DNA from: Adhaeribacter radiodurans | GTDB taxonomy: Bacteria > Bacteroidota > Bacteroidia > Cytophagales > Hymenobacteraceae | NCBI RefSeq assembly: GCF_014075995.1 | Contig: NZ_CP055153.1 | Span: forward strand, 1,612,001 to 1,676,000 | Direction: 5' to 3' | DNA length: 64,000 nucleotides | Shown: one piece after another, positions 53,197-62,143 of the stretch | Layout: every line of letters begins with the position of its first letter | Numbering within the stretch: position 1 is the first letter of the stretch | Position numbers and translations under genes: made by a program | Notes under the pieces: model-generated | What the model was told of the DNA's origin: nothing | What the model saw: only the letters and a program-made list of their open reading frames with translations | Databases searched by the model: none

Positions 53197-54553
53197 TAAT
53201 TTCCGCGTCCGCCTGCTGCTCAAAATACTAAAACTGGTTTTTACCATTAGCCTTTTGGCTTTTGTTTTAATCTACCCGCACTGGTATGTTTCCGGGTTTT
53301 GCCTTTTGCTGCTTATTACGGCTCAGGTTTATTTTTTACTCGAATACGTAGAGCAAACCAATCGCGAACTCACTCGTTTTTTCTCGGCCATCCGGTATTC
53401 TGATTTTACCCAGCGTTTTGCCCCGGAAGGTAAAAACAGCACCTTTCAATCGTTGTACCACGAGTTTAACGAAGTAATTATGGCTTTTCAGCGGATTAAA
53501 GCGGAGAAAGAAGCCAACCATTTGTATCTGCAAACTATTGTAGAGCACATGAACATTGGAATATTAGTTTTTGATGCCGAGGGCGAAGTAAAATTACTAA
53601 ATAAGGCAGCCAAAGAATTACTTTGGTTACCGTATTTAAAAAACATTCAGGCTTTGGAACGTACCAGCCTGGAGTTATTGGCTACTCTTTATAGCTTGGA
53701 AACCGGCGATAGTAAATTAGTAACTCTTAACCGCGAAGAAGGGTCGGTGTTGCTGGCTTTACGGGCTACCCAATTGCAATTACAAGGCGAACAGTTAAAA
53801 ATAATTTCATTGCAAAACATTCGCTCCGAAATGGAAGAACAAGAGCTGGAAGCCTGGCAAAAGCTTATCCGGGTGTTATCGCACGAGATTATGAATTCAA
53901 TTACGCCGGTCGTTTCTTTGGCCTCGAGCATCCACGATTTAGTAGCTCAGGACTTAATTACGCAAACGGCCGGGGGGCACATTACCGTAGACGAAGAGGT
54001 AATGACTGATGTGCAAACGGGTTTGCTTACCATTGAAAAACGAAGCGAAGGCTTGCTGCATTTTGTGCACGATTACCGCAAGCTAGCCCGGGTACCAAAA
54101 CCAAATCTGAAGCCAGTAAAATTAAAAAACTTATTTGAGCAACTGGATGCCTTGCTACGCACCGAAATGGGGTACCATAAAGTAAAATTTGCTTTGTATA
54201 TTCCTAAAGAAGAAATGGAGATTTCTGCTGATGCCGAATTAATTAGCCAGGTACTCATAAACCTGATAAAAAATGCGATGGAGGCCTGTGCTGGTTGCGA
54301 GAACCCGAAAGTAGAAGTTTATGCCTATTACGATCCCCTGGAAAATAACCGGGTGCGGATTGATGTAAAAGATAACGGACCCGGCATTCCGGAAGAAATT
54401 ATTGATAAAATATTTATTCCCTTTTACACCACTAAAAAAGAAGGCTCGGGTATTGGTTTGAGCTTATCGCGCCAAATTATACGTTTGCACCGGGGCACTT
54501 TGCGGGTAAGCAGCCAACCAGACAAACAAACGGTTTTCTCGTTATTATTCTGA
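53186..54553 (+). CDS. membrane sensor histidine kinase, partner of the sigma-54 regulator
   Basis: A 455-residue kinase with two N-terminal transmembrane helices (about 8-30 and 34-52) separated by only a few residues, so it has almost no periplasmic sensor and probably detects a membrane or cytosolic cue. A HAMP-like segment (53-110) and a PAS-like region (about 115-215, HMNIGILVFDAEGEVKLLNKAAKELL) follow, then HisKA with His233 in LSHEIMNSITPV and HATPase (N box LINLIKNAMEAC, DNGPGI, GSGIGLSLSRQI). NtrY-like layout. The start lies inside the regulator gene, so translation is coupled. Confidence 0.93.
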   Translation: MVYNNFRVRLLLKILKLVFTISLLAFVLIYPHWYVSGFCLLLLITAQVYFLLEYVEQTNRELTRFFSAIRYSDFTQRFAPEGKNSTFQSLYHEFNEVIMAFQRIKAEKEANHLYLQTIVEHMNIGILVFDAEGEVKLLNKAAKELLWLPYLKNIQALERTSLELLATLYSLETGDSKLVTLNREEGSVLLALRATQLQLQGEQLKIISLQNIRSEMEEQELEAWQKLIRVLSHEIMNSITPVVSLASSIHDLVAQDLITQTAGGHITVDEEVMTDVQTGLLTIEKRSEGLLHFVHDYRKLARVPKPNLKPVKLKNLFEQLDALLRTEMGYHKVKFALYIPKEEMEISADAELISQVLINLIKNAMEACAGCENPKVEVYAYYDPLENNRVRIDVKDNGPGIPEEIIDKIFIPFYTTKKEGSGIGLSLSRQIIRLHRGTLRVSSQPDKQTVFSLLF

Positions 54554-54646
54554 TTGGTTTGGGTTAACAACAACCTTCAACCAATTGGTAATATACTTTT
54601 TAAAGCGCATTATTTTGTTACAAATACTATTTGCCTTTTTCTAGAA

Positions 54647-55051
54647 TCAGGCAGAAAAGTAGTTGTCCATAATTTCATTAAGCATTTCTATCGTTAAAGG
54701 CTTGCTCCGGAATTCAGCTACTTCGGCAATTCCATTCGCCTTTTTTTCATCGTCGTAATTTACAGATGCCGACAAAATGATAATAATGGGCGGATTACTT
54801 CCAGACTCTATCTTTTTGTACTCATCAATAAAATCCCAGCCCGTCAGGCCGGGTAAGTTCAAATCCAAAAAAATAAGTTCGGGTTTTTCCTGTTCTGCTC
54901 TGCCCGGACTTTTTAAAAGGTTTAATGCTTCTTGAACTGTTTCGGCTATCTGTATATTTCGGGTTAACTGGGTTCTGTCCAGCGTACGTTTATGTAAAAA
55001 ATTAGTAGTCGCATCATCGTCAATTAACAAAACGTTTAACTTTCTACTCAT
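54647..55051 (-). CDS. single-domain response regulator (CheY-like)
   Basis: A 134-residue receiver domain without an output domain. It has the acidic pocket DDD at residues 11-13, phospho-acceptor Asp63 in LIFLDLNLPGL, and conserved Thr/Ser (ILSAS) and Lys (SKPLT). Proteins of this type (Rcp1-like) relay phosphate or bind partner proteins. It lies 11 bp downstream of a histidine kinase gene on the same strand and is its natural partner. Confidence 0.93.
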   Translation of the reverse strand: MSRKLNVLLIDDDATTNFLHKRTLDRTQLTRNIQIAETVQEALNLLKSPGRAEQEKPELIFLDLNLPGLTGWDFIDEYKKIESGSNPPIIIILSASVNYDDEKKANGIAEVAEFRSKPLTIEMLNEIMDNYFSA

Positions 55052-55062
55052 GGTTATTGTAT

Positions 55063-56409
55063 TTAGTAAATAGGTAACTTAAAACGAAAAATACTGCCCC
55101 CTTCCGGGTTAGGTTCCACCCAAATTTTACCTCTGTGTAATTCTACAATTTTCCGGCAATGAGCAAGACCAATACCGGTACCTTCGTAAGCCGTTCGGGG
55201 GTGTAATCGATGAAATATAACAAAAATTTTCTCCCGGAATCGGGCATCAATGCCAATACCGTTATCAGCAACCGAAAATACCCAATAATTGTTATCTTGT
55301 TCGGCAGTTATTCTAATCTGCGGAGAAATATTTTTCTGCCGAAATTTTATTGCATTACTAATGAGGTTCTGAAACAATAATTTAAGTTCTAATCCATAGG
55401 CCTGCAGTTCAGGAAGTGAACTACTTGTAATAGTAGCCTGATTTTCCTGAATGTACGTGCTTAAATCAGTTAAACATTCTTGTAGAATAGTATTACAATC
55501 AACTTTCTCCAATAATTTATTTTTACCCAGGTGAGAGTACTCCAGCAGACCGGTAATTAATGCGCGCATCCTTACGGCAGACTGCGATAAAAAGCCGAGG
55601 TAAATGGAGGTCATTTCGTCCATTTCACCTTTATTTTGTTGTTCCAAATTAGCAACTACGGTGGTAATGGTACGCAAAGGTTCTTGGAGGTCGTGGGAAG
55701 TGATAAAGGCAAATTGTTCTAATTCATGGTTCTTGTGCTTTAAGGTTTCAACCAGGTGCTCCAATTTAATGCTTTCTTCCTTTAATTGCATCTGCAGGTA
55801 CGCTTCCTGGGTTATCGTTTTCTGTAAACCTTTAACCAGCATGTCTAACAGCGCCACACAAACTACATTTAAACAAATAAGATTGGAAGAAACTGCTATC
55901 CAGGATTCTGTATTATATAGCTGCGTTAAAGTAGAGTTTAGCAGCTTAAAATGAATAATAAGGGCAAAAATAACGCAGATAATTAGATTAAGGAGAATAC
56001 TTTTGTAGGCGACGGACACCGGAAAAATAAGGGCCGTAAAAATAGTAATGGTTAACAAATACAATAATCCCGGCCCGAAAGAACCTAAAAATAGAAGCAA
56101 TATCACAGCTAGCATATAAAGCATCGCCATGGCTAAAATCTTCCGGATAGCTAAACTTAGATTCGGGTGAAAGGCAATCAGAACAAAAGAAAGAACGGTT
56201 ACAATATCAACAAAAGCTAAAAATATTAAACCTTCTTTTAAAGACACCCATACACCCGGAATTAAGGCTACCAAACTTACAGGTAAAAAATAGACAAAAG
56301 CATTCGTAAACACTTTATCGCGCCAATAAGCCAAATCTTCTATCTCTGGCTTATTCTTGCCTAGTAAATTTTCTTCCGTAAATTGTCTGTACTGCAGCCA
56401 ATAACTCAT
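55063..56409 (-). CDS. membrane histidine kinase with phytochrome-like kinase core
   Basis: A 448-residue kinase. About six transmembrane helices fill residues 35-195 without a recognisable extracellular domain. A coiled coil (about 198-232) then leads to a HisKA domain with His239 in ITSHDLQEPLRTI and a HATPase domain (NLISNAIKFRQ, DNGIGID, GTGIGLAHCRKIV). The 'SHDLQEPLR' kinase type typically pairs with Rcp1-like single-domain regulators, and exactly such a gene follows 11 bp downstream. The signal sensed is unknown; the membrane domain itself may be the sensor. Confidence 0.93.
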   Translation of the reverse strand: MSYWLQYRQFTEENLLGKNKPEIEDLAYWRDKVFTNAFVYFLPVSLVALIPGVWVSLKEGLIFLAFVDIVTVLSFVLIAFHPNLSLAIRKILAMAMLYMLAVILLLFLGSFGPGLLYLLTITIFTALIFPVSVAYKSILLNLIICVIFALIIHFKLLNSTLTQLYNTESWIAVSSNLICLNVVCVALLDMLVKGLQKTITQEAYLQMQLKEESIKLEHLVETLKHKNHELEQFAFITSHDLQEPLRTITTVVANLEQQNKGEMDEMTSIYLGFLSQSAVRMRALITGLLEYSHLGKNKLLEKVDCNTILQECLTDLSTYIQENQATITSSSLPELQAYGLELKLLFQNLISNAIKFRQKNISPQIRITAEQDNNYWVFSVADNGIGIDARFREKIFVIFHRLHPRTAYEGTGIGLAHCRKIVELHRGKIWVEPNPEGGSIFRFKLPIY

Positions 56410-56984
56410 TTAAATCTTATTTATATAGGTGCAAGTCTTTAAAACTGCCCTAAATTAATATTAAAAGGCTGTAGAAAAGGTTATATATAAGTTAATTAAT
56501 TTTTTCAGAATTGACAGGTTTTATAGGGAAAGTTTAAGTTTGATATATCTATTTAAAAGCAAATTTTTGGTGAGGATTTAAGTGTTTTGCGTAAACTAGG
56601 CAGATTGAATGCTTTTATTTTAATGTTGTTGTGTAGTGAAAAAGTAGTAAACCAATAGCCAGAATTGTTAAAATAAAGCAAATGTATAAACTTAAAATAG
56701 TCCTACAATTGCAGCTTTTAGTAATTCTGAAAAAGGCTAAGAGGTAAATCTTATAATGTAAATTTTAACATTTACTTTTAATATTTATAAGTTAAAAATC
56801 ACCAAGTTATTCCTTGGTCTTATTAAAAACTAGTGTCCGGAATCAGGCAGTTGTTGTTCGATATTGAATATTCTTTTTCATTTCTTTTTAGGTTAAATGG
56901 CACTTATGGCAAATAAGGCAGCATTTTTAATTGTGGTACCTTTATTGAAATTTAGTTGAGTGCCATAAACATAAACAACCAATA
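56410..56984. promoter_or_regulatory. divergent intergenic region with second tandem operator
   Basis: 575 bp between the leftward kinase/regulator operon and the rightward membrane protein gene. It contains a copy of the tandem palindrome pair (56834-56870), a small hairpin ACCAAG / CTTGGT (56801-56818) and a TGGCAC element (56898) without a properly spaced -12 partner. The left 380 bp is AT-rich and featureless. Confidence 0.5.
56834..56870. promoter_or_regulatory. second tandem palindromic operator
   Basis: TGTCCGGAATCAGGCA (56834-56849) and TGTTCGATATTGAATA (56855-56870) follow the same TGTYCG-N4-CGRACA pattern with the same 5-bp gap and 21-bp period as the site at 51490. Each half-site matches 10 of 12 pattern positions. 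It lies 115 bp before the start of the membrane protein at 56985. Confidence 0.5.
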
Positions 56985-57737
56985 TTGATGGAATCTCCTT
57001 CAGGCCTAACCGAAATCAGAATATATAATGAAAGCAAGTTTTGGTTTCCTGGCCGTTGGGTGGGCGGAATCAGTTTAATCATTAGTCCTCTGTTATTGCT
57101 TACGGGAGTATTGCTCCGGCTTCCGTATCATTTCTTTTTTCCGCAGCAACTTGCCGCGTACCAAGAGTACCCTACATTAATTTTTGCGGCGTATAGTTTT
57201 TTTCTGGCGGGTAATATCTTACTGAGCTTAGCCGTATTCACCCTGATTCAGTTAATTGGCCTTCGAAAACCTAATTGGGCAATTAGCGGGGGCATTATGG
57301 TTTCGCTGGGGCTTTTTGCGCGAACCTTTCACGCAGGCATTGATCATTTAGCTTTTCAATTAGTTCCCATCAATAATTTAGAACTAGCTACCAAGACCGT
57401 TGCCAGTTCTTACGGCGCATACCATATTGTTTCCGCGCTTTCTCCTTTTATTCTTTTCGGTTGGGTAGTGCTGGCAATTGGTGCGTATATTTCTGGAGTT
57501 TTACGAATTGTTCCCTCCCTTGCTCTTGGGTTAATGGCTTTATTAATGATTGGGGTTTTAAAAGGTAGTTCGGCAACTTCTGTTGTAGCAACCACGGGAC
57601 TTTGCGTAGCCTTTATTCCCTTAGGTCTTAAAGTTATTTCTAATGGTCCTCAACCCAAGTTAGTTACGGTTGTTAAATGGACGGTTTTTCTGATTGTATT
57701 ATTAATTATACTTTACTTTTTAGGACAAGCGGGATAA
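56985..57737 (+). CDS. polytopic membrane protein, unknown
   Basis: A 250-residue protein with about seven hydrophobic segments (roughly 24-46, 65-92, 98-115, 145-170, 174-190, 195-215 and 228-247), a short cytoplasmic N-terminus and polar loops. A conserved-looking HAGIDHLAFQL segment sits between helices 3 and 4. I do not recognise a family; the size and layout resemble DUF4386-like or heme/quinone-binding membrane proteins, but that is a guess. It may be under control of the regulator that binds the palindromes 115 bp upstream. Confidence 0.65.
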   Translation: MMESPSGLTEIRIYNESKFWFPGRWVGGISLIISPLLLLTGVLLRLPYHFFFPQQLAAYQEYPTLIFAAYSFFLAGNILLSLAVFTLIQLIGLRKPNWAISGGIMVSLGLFARTFHAGIDHLAFQLVPINNLELATKTVASSYGAYHIVSALSPFILFGWVVLAIGAYISGVLRIVPSLALGLMALLMIGVLKGSSATSVVATTGLCVAFIPLGLKVISNGPQPKLVTVVKWTVFLIVLLIILYFLGQAG

Positions 57738-57763
57738 TTGCCAAGATTTTATCTTCTTAAAAT

Positions 57764-58666
57764 CTATTCCGGCTTTTTAGCTTGCGGGCTTCCGGCGGGA
57801 ACTAGTAAATTGGTGTCAGAGAGCCAATCGGCGAGCCGTTGGGGCCAAGTAGCTACCGAATTTAATTTAGAGCGTTGGCCCATATTAAAACCATGACTGC
57901 CTTGGGCTAAAATGTGAGCCTCCACTGGTACTTTTGCCGCCCGGTACTTCTGTAAAATTTCGATGGTAGAACCAGAGCAGCAAGGATCGTTATTAGCAGT
58001 TAATAAAAAGGCGGGCGGGGCATCGCTGGCGATAGTAGCGGGGATAAAACCCGGCCCCGGATAAATTAATACTAAAAAATTTGGTTTGCTGTTCAGGCGG
58101 TCAATCGGGTCTGTGGCTTTCGCGTCGCCGGTACCGGGGCCATAAGCTACCATGTTGGCTACTTCGCCGCCGGCCGAAAACCCCATCATTCCTACCCGAT
58201 TGGGGTCAATACCCCATTCTTTAGCGTGACTCCGAACCAGCCGTAAGGCGCGTTCGGCATCTTGCCGGGGATGTTTGTCGACGCTATAAGGTGAATTTTC
58301 TTCGCGGCCTAAACGATATTTTAACACAATGGCGGCTACTCCCAAATTATTCAGAAAAGTAGCTGGTTCTACTCCCTCGGCGTTGTATACCAATTCGCGA
58401 TGTCCTCCGCCCGGGCAAATCACTACGGCAGCTCCGGTTGCTTTTTCTTTGGGCGGTAAAAAAACAGTAACAGAAGGATTATGTATATTTTTTACCCACC
58501 AATCTTTGGCTTGCTCCGGCTCATTCCGGCGACTTTCGAAACCAGGTGCTCCTTTAGGCCACAACGGAATTGTAGTGCCTTTTTCCTGCGCCTGGCCGGG
58601 AATTATAAAGGAAATTGAAAGAAAGAGGCTTACCAAAATTGGAACCAAAATGAATCGCACGGGCAT
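57764..58666 (-). CDS. exported alpha/beta hydrolase (acetyl-esterase/lipase type)
   Basis: A 300-residue enzyme with a signal peptide (ending at PGQAQ) and a complete alpha/beta-hydrolase catalytic set: oxyanion region CPGGGH (residues 84-89), nucleophile Ser164 in GFSAGG, acid Asp227 in TANNDPCC and His258 in GSHGF. The sequence type (IPLWPKGAPG at the start, then VVICPGGGHRELVYNAEG) is that of carbohydrate acetyl-esterases and xylanase-linked esterases of Bacteroidota. Likely removes acetyl or similar ester groups from polysaccharide fragments in the periplasm. Confidence 0.88.
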   Translation of the reverse strand: MPVRFILVPILVSLFLSISFIIPGQAQEKGTTIPLWPKGAPGFESRRNEPEQAKDWWVKNIHNPSVTVFLPPKEKATGAAVVICPGGGHRELVYNAEGVEPATFLNNLGVAAIVLKYRLGREENSPYSVDKHPRQDAERALRLVRSHAKEWGIDPNRVGMMGFSAGGEVANMVAYGPGTGDAKATDPIDRLNSKPNFLVLIYPGPGFIPATIASDAPPAFLLTANNDPCCSGSTIEILQKYRAAKVPVEAHILAQGSHGFNMGQRSKLNSVATWPQRLADWLSDTNLLVPAGSPQAKKPE

Positions 58667-59749
58667 ATTACTAAATTTAACTTCGGAATGAAGATAACAG
58701 AATTAGAAGAATTAGCATAGCAAAAAAGAATAGGATAAGAAAAGATCTTACAGCTTTACTTTAAGGAGTTAATCAAAATAGTAAGAAGTAGTTCTATAGC
58801 GGACTTTGATGTTGTTCTTTGGAGCCGGTTCCCGTCTCTAGGCGGCGGTGCTAACTTGTTTGATATTTCAAGTTTTGCCTCATAGCCAGCGGGCCTCGTT
58901 TGGCTCTCTCGCCCTCGCTAGCCTTCCTTTCCTCGTCTCCGTCTGCGGAATGCCTCCGGCACAGGAATCCTAGCAGGTGCTCCACAGCCAAACTGGTGTC
59001 TTTGCGCTTAGCTTAGGTTTTTACTTTTTTAGAAATATAAGATGGTATTAAGCCAATTTATTAGAATCTGCTAAGAGGGAAAGCAGAACCCGGATGTTTA
59101 ATTATTGTCATTTGTAGCCGCCCATTAAAACTATTACTCTTCTCCTTAAATAAACAAGTTAATTATACAAGATGTGGAAGAAAAGCAGTAGCTAAGTACG
59201 AAGATACCAGTTTGGCTGTTGAGGGCCTTTTAGCGTTCTGGTGCTGCAAAGCAGCATGGCGCAGTGCAACGAGCCAAAGTTCGCTAAACTGCCCGAAAGA
59301 GCCAAACGAGGCCCGCCGGCCACGAGGCAAACTTAGGCTTGTCAAACAAGTAAGCACCACAAAATGGAGACTTGGAAAGGATCCAAAGAAAACGCTTACC
59401 AGCAAGCAAACTCTATAGTAGCTTTCTGATAAAATTTAATATTAATTGAAAGTTAGCGGGCATTTACCTGCTTTGCTAAAATCCATGTTTTCCAGGTAGT
59501 AAGATCTGACTTGATTAACTTAATTGCCTGGATTTACTTTTTACTTCAGGGCAAGTAATCAGAAAATATAATAAGATATTGTTTATAAGGCTCCAGCTTT
59601 TTACTTTAAAGTAGTTTTGCAAGGTTCAGGATTGACTATCATTAAACTGGGTCGGCAGGCTTTTAAATCAAAGTATTCAATTATATGTTATATCATTTGA
59701 TTAAAGTAATTTAGGGTAAGCAATAGCTGTATCTACACTTTTAAATACC
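58667..59749. other. long intergenic region occupied by an inverted-repeat element
   Basis: About 1.1 kb without a credible gene. Most of it (58796-59447) is the inverted-repeat element. The remaining 300 bp before the thioredoxin gene is AT-rich and shows nothing else. Confidence 0.6.
58796..59447. repeat. 650-bp element made of two long inverted arms
   Basis: The left arm (about 58794-59030) and the right arm (about 59176-59418) are imperfect inverted copies. Shared blocks in order from the outside are CTATAG, TTCTTTGGA, GGTGCTnACTTGTTTGA, GCGGGCCTCGTTTGGCTC and ACAGCCAAACTGGT.TCTT. The centre (about 59031-59175) is not repeated. The arms are more GC-rich than the flanks. The outer ends recur as a short copy at 4622-4715. 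Small open frames inside run along both arms and look like by-products. Fits a MITE-like or large-hairpin repeat family; no transposase is encoded. Confidence 0.8.
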
Positions 59750-60067
59750 TTACGCTACCTTGGCAACCTGCTGCCCAATAATCTGGTTAAGTTGGTGTGC
59801 CGGCACAACGCCTGATTGGCGCCACAGAATACGGCCCTGGTGAAATAAGATTAACGTGGGAATGCCCTGAATGCCATATTGCTGCGACACGGCCTGGTTA
59901 TGATCAACGTTAATTTTAATTATTTTTAATTTACCGGCTTGAGTTTTCGCTACTTGTTCAATAATAGGAGCCATTGTTTTACAAGGGCCGCACCAATCGG
60001 CGTAAAAATCTACTAAAACCGGCATGCCGGGTGCATTAATTAATTCTTGAAACGACTTTTTAGCCAT
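59750..60067 (-). CDS. trxA: thioredoxin
   Basis: A 105-residue cytoplasmic thioredoxin with the standard active site WCGPC (residues 25-29), the buried Asp20 before the active-site strand (LVDFYADW), the cis-Pro loop GIQGIPTLILF and the C-terminal helix. Length is normal. It reduces disulfides in target proteins using NADPH via thioredoxin reductase. The gene is single. Confidence 0.95.
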   Translation of the reverse strand: MAKKSFQELINAPGMPVLVDFYADWCGPCKTMAPIIEQVAKTQAGKLKIIKINVDHNQAVSQQYGIQGIPTLILFHQGRILWRQSGVVPAHQLNQIIGQQVAKVA

Positions 60068-60239
60068 AATTTTGTTAATGCTTAAGGTTTACAATAGAAA
60101 ATAGTAAATTCTTCTATAACTTGTTTCTTTTACTGAATCCGGAGTTAATTGGTTAAGGAGATAGTTCTATAATCCAGTGCGTTTATTTAATTGAGGTGGT
60201 TGTTGAAGCAGATAAATTTTAGACGTAAAATTTATACCT

Positions 60240-60794
60240 ATGAAAAAAATAATTTTAATAACCGCGGCTATATTAGCAAGCTTGCTTACTTTTTATTTCT
60301 TTTCGGCGGCAGAAACCAATGAAGTGGCTCAAGGAAATAAATCTAAAGTTACGGTAGTGTACCTGGTTCGCCACGCCGAAAAGGACACCGCCAACCCTGA
60401 CGAGAAAGACCCTGATTTAACGCCCAATGGTTATGCACGGGCCAAAGCCCTGCAACGTTACCTGCAAAATACCCCGATAGATGTTTTTTTAGCCACACCC
60501 TACAAGCGAACGCGGCTTACCTTAGAACCAACAGCAGCTGGTCGAGAAATAAGTACCTACCAGGCGCACGGCTATAAGGCCTTGCAGCAATTGATTAAAC
60601 AAAAATATGCTGGTAAAACAATTTTAGTAGCCGGCCATAGCAATACCCTCCTGGATATAATCGAAACTTTAGGGGCACTTCCACCGGTAACAACCATTGC
60701 TGATTCTAAATACGATTATATTTTTAAAGTAACTCTTCGCCCGGGCAAAAAACCAAAAGTAGAAACCGCTACCTATGGTACTCCCACCACTTAA
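60240..60794 (+). CDS. membrane-anchored histidine phosphatase (phosphoglycerate mutase-like)
   Basis: A 184-residue protein with an N-terminal transmembrane or signal segment (residues 4-22) and a histidine-phosphatase domain: the catalytic RHAEK at residues 44-48, LTPNGYARAKALQRYL, FLATPYKRTRLTLEP and the second His in VAGHSNTLLDIIETLG. The core is short, like SixA or the periplasmic phosphoglycerate-mutase-family phosphatases. It is probably exported, acting on phosphate esters or phosphohistidine; the substrate is unknown. A strong terminator follows. Confidence 0.88.
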   Translation: MKKIILITAAILASLLTFYFFSAAETNEVAQGNKSKVTVVYLVRHAEKDTANPDEKDPDLTPNGYARAKALQRYLQNTPIDVFLATPYKRTRLTLEPTAAGREISTYQAHGYKALQQLIKQKYAGKTILVAGHSNTLLDIIETLGALPPVTTIADSKYDYIFKVTLRPGKKPKVETATYGTPTT

Positions 60795-60931
60795 CCAGCC
60801 AGGTTAAAATTTAAAAAGTATTCATGCTGTATTTAAGTAGAAAAGTTCTGGATGAAAAATAAACTTGTAGGGCTGCTAAAGAATAAAGAAAATTTAAGTG
60901 GTAACTATTTGGTGGTAAGTTATATACATGC

Positions 60932-60975
60932 TGATAAAAAAAGCAGGAGTGTTTTCTTCTCCTGCTTTTTTATCA
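60932..60975. terminator. bidirectional terminator hairpin
   Basis: A nearly perfect 17-bp inverted repeat (TGATAAAAAAAGCAGGAG against CTCCTGC, then TTTTTTATCA) with a 9-nt loop lies between the convergent phosphatase and four-helix-bundle genes. Confidence 0.9.
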
Positions 60976-60988
60976 AGTCTTATCCAGA

Positions 60989-61669
60989 CTAATTTAACCG
61001 GAAATTTTTTAAATTCTTTGGGATAAGCGGATTAGAATCCATTATTAAGGCTTGTTGTACCATTAAGGTAATGATAAGTACAATAGCTATTTGCAGGTTG
61101 CTTAAAATACGAGCACTACCCGTAGTCGCTTCCGAATCCTGAACCAGTTCTTCGCCTACTTTTACCTGAATATCGCTGAGCATTACTAATTCTTTGTGGA
61201 TTTGCGTAAATATTCCGGCAATTTCATTTTCAGCAAATTGGGGAATTCCTGTTTGCGCAGCATTCACTAAGAGTTGTATTTCTAAAGCATTGTACCGGTT
61301 TAATTTTTCTTTAAAATTCTGGAAAGTTTTACTTTCTTCATCCACTAAATAAGTGGTTTCAAACTTCTTAATTAAAGAGTTAATCTGATTGGTGTACGAA
61401 GCCAGTTCTTTTTGAGCAGCTTTTTTATTGGCTAACGAAGGCTGAACAAGGTATTTCTCCAGAATCAGCCGTTTATTATACATTAAATCGTTAATATGAA
61501 AAAGTTCGGCTGCCGGAATTAATCGATCGTTATAAATGGAAGAAACCGACGTATTTATATCTTTCATTAATCTTTTCTCTAAAAAACTACTGCCCAGAAT
61601 AATCGCCACCACTACCATTAACAACAGCGCCGGTTTTGCTTTTTGATGAATTTTATATAGGAATTGCAT
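60989..61669 (-). CDS. stand-alone four-helix-bundle sensory membrane protein (4HB_MCP-like)
   Basis: A 226-residue protein with one transmembrane helix near each end (about 12-30 and 190-208). Between them is a periplasmic helical bundle of about 155 residues with DINTSVSSIYNDRLIPAAELFHINDLMYNKRLILEKYL, which is the 4HB_MCP_1 ligand-binding signature of chemoreceptors and histidine kinases. Normally HAMP and signalling or kinase domains follow the second helix, but here only 18 residues remain. Thus it senses but has no obvious output and may act through a partner protein. Confidence 0.8.
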   Translation of the reverse strand: MQFLYKIHQKAKPALLLMVVVAIILGSSFLEKRLMKDINTSVSSIYNDRLIPAAELFHINDLMYNKRLILEKYLVQPSLANKKAAQKELASYTNQINSLIKKFETTYLVDEESKTFQNFKEKLNRYNALEIQLLVNAAQTGIPQFAENEIAGIFTQIHKELVMLSDIQVKVGEELVQDSEATTGSARILSNLQIAIVLIITLMVQQALIMDSNPLIPKNLKNFRLN

Positions 61670-62143
61670 GGCTATTTTATTAAATAAAAAATAATTTACT
61701 AAATAAATCTGGCATTTCCATTTTTAACCGAAATAAGTGAGTCAGAAATATTTAGCCAATCTGCTTTATAATAAGAACGGCCATTCAGAAAATTAATTAT
61801 AATGAATCAGTTAAGGTAAGAATTACTCCCAGGTATGAAATTAAACAGCTTTTAATTATTGATTCGAAACTGAGAGCAAGGGCTGCTTGGAACAAATTCT
61901 TGATAATAAAGGCAGTGATTTTACTTTAAGGATTAAAATAGCGGCAAATGGAACAAACAATAGTTTAGGAGAGCAACTAGTAATTTCCTAGAAACATAGT
62001 AAGTAAGCGGACAAAATTGGTTTACTAAATTGGATGCCGAAATTGTTGTAATATTAAATTGAATAGTTGCTACTTACTTATACAAGCGTCTAAAATCTAC
62101 TAGCTTTATACTTATGTCTCTTTTCGTTACCGGAAAATATATA
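61670..62143. other. intergenic region
   Basis: 474 bp between two leftward genes, AT-rich, without a recognisable hairpin, repeat or open frame. It presumably contains the promoter of the four-helix-bundle gene. Confidence 0.5.

Noticed and set aside
56898-56915. Possible sigma-54 promoter TGGCACTTATGGCA before the membrane protein at 56985
   Set aside because: The -24-like TGGCAC is perfect, but the GC of the only -12 candidate is 2 bp too close; spacing is strict for sigma-54.
59163-59418. Open frames on both strands in the right arm of the inverted-repeat element
   Set aside because: The same words appear on the opposite strand of the other arm; they are by-products of a GC-rich repeat, lack ribosome sites and show no protein family.
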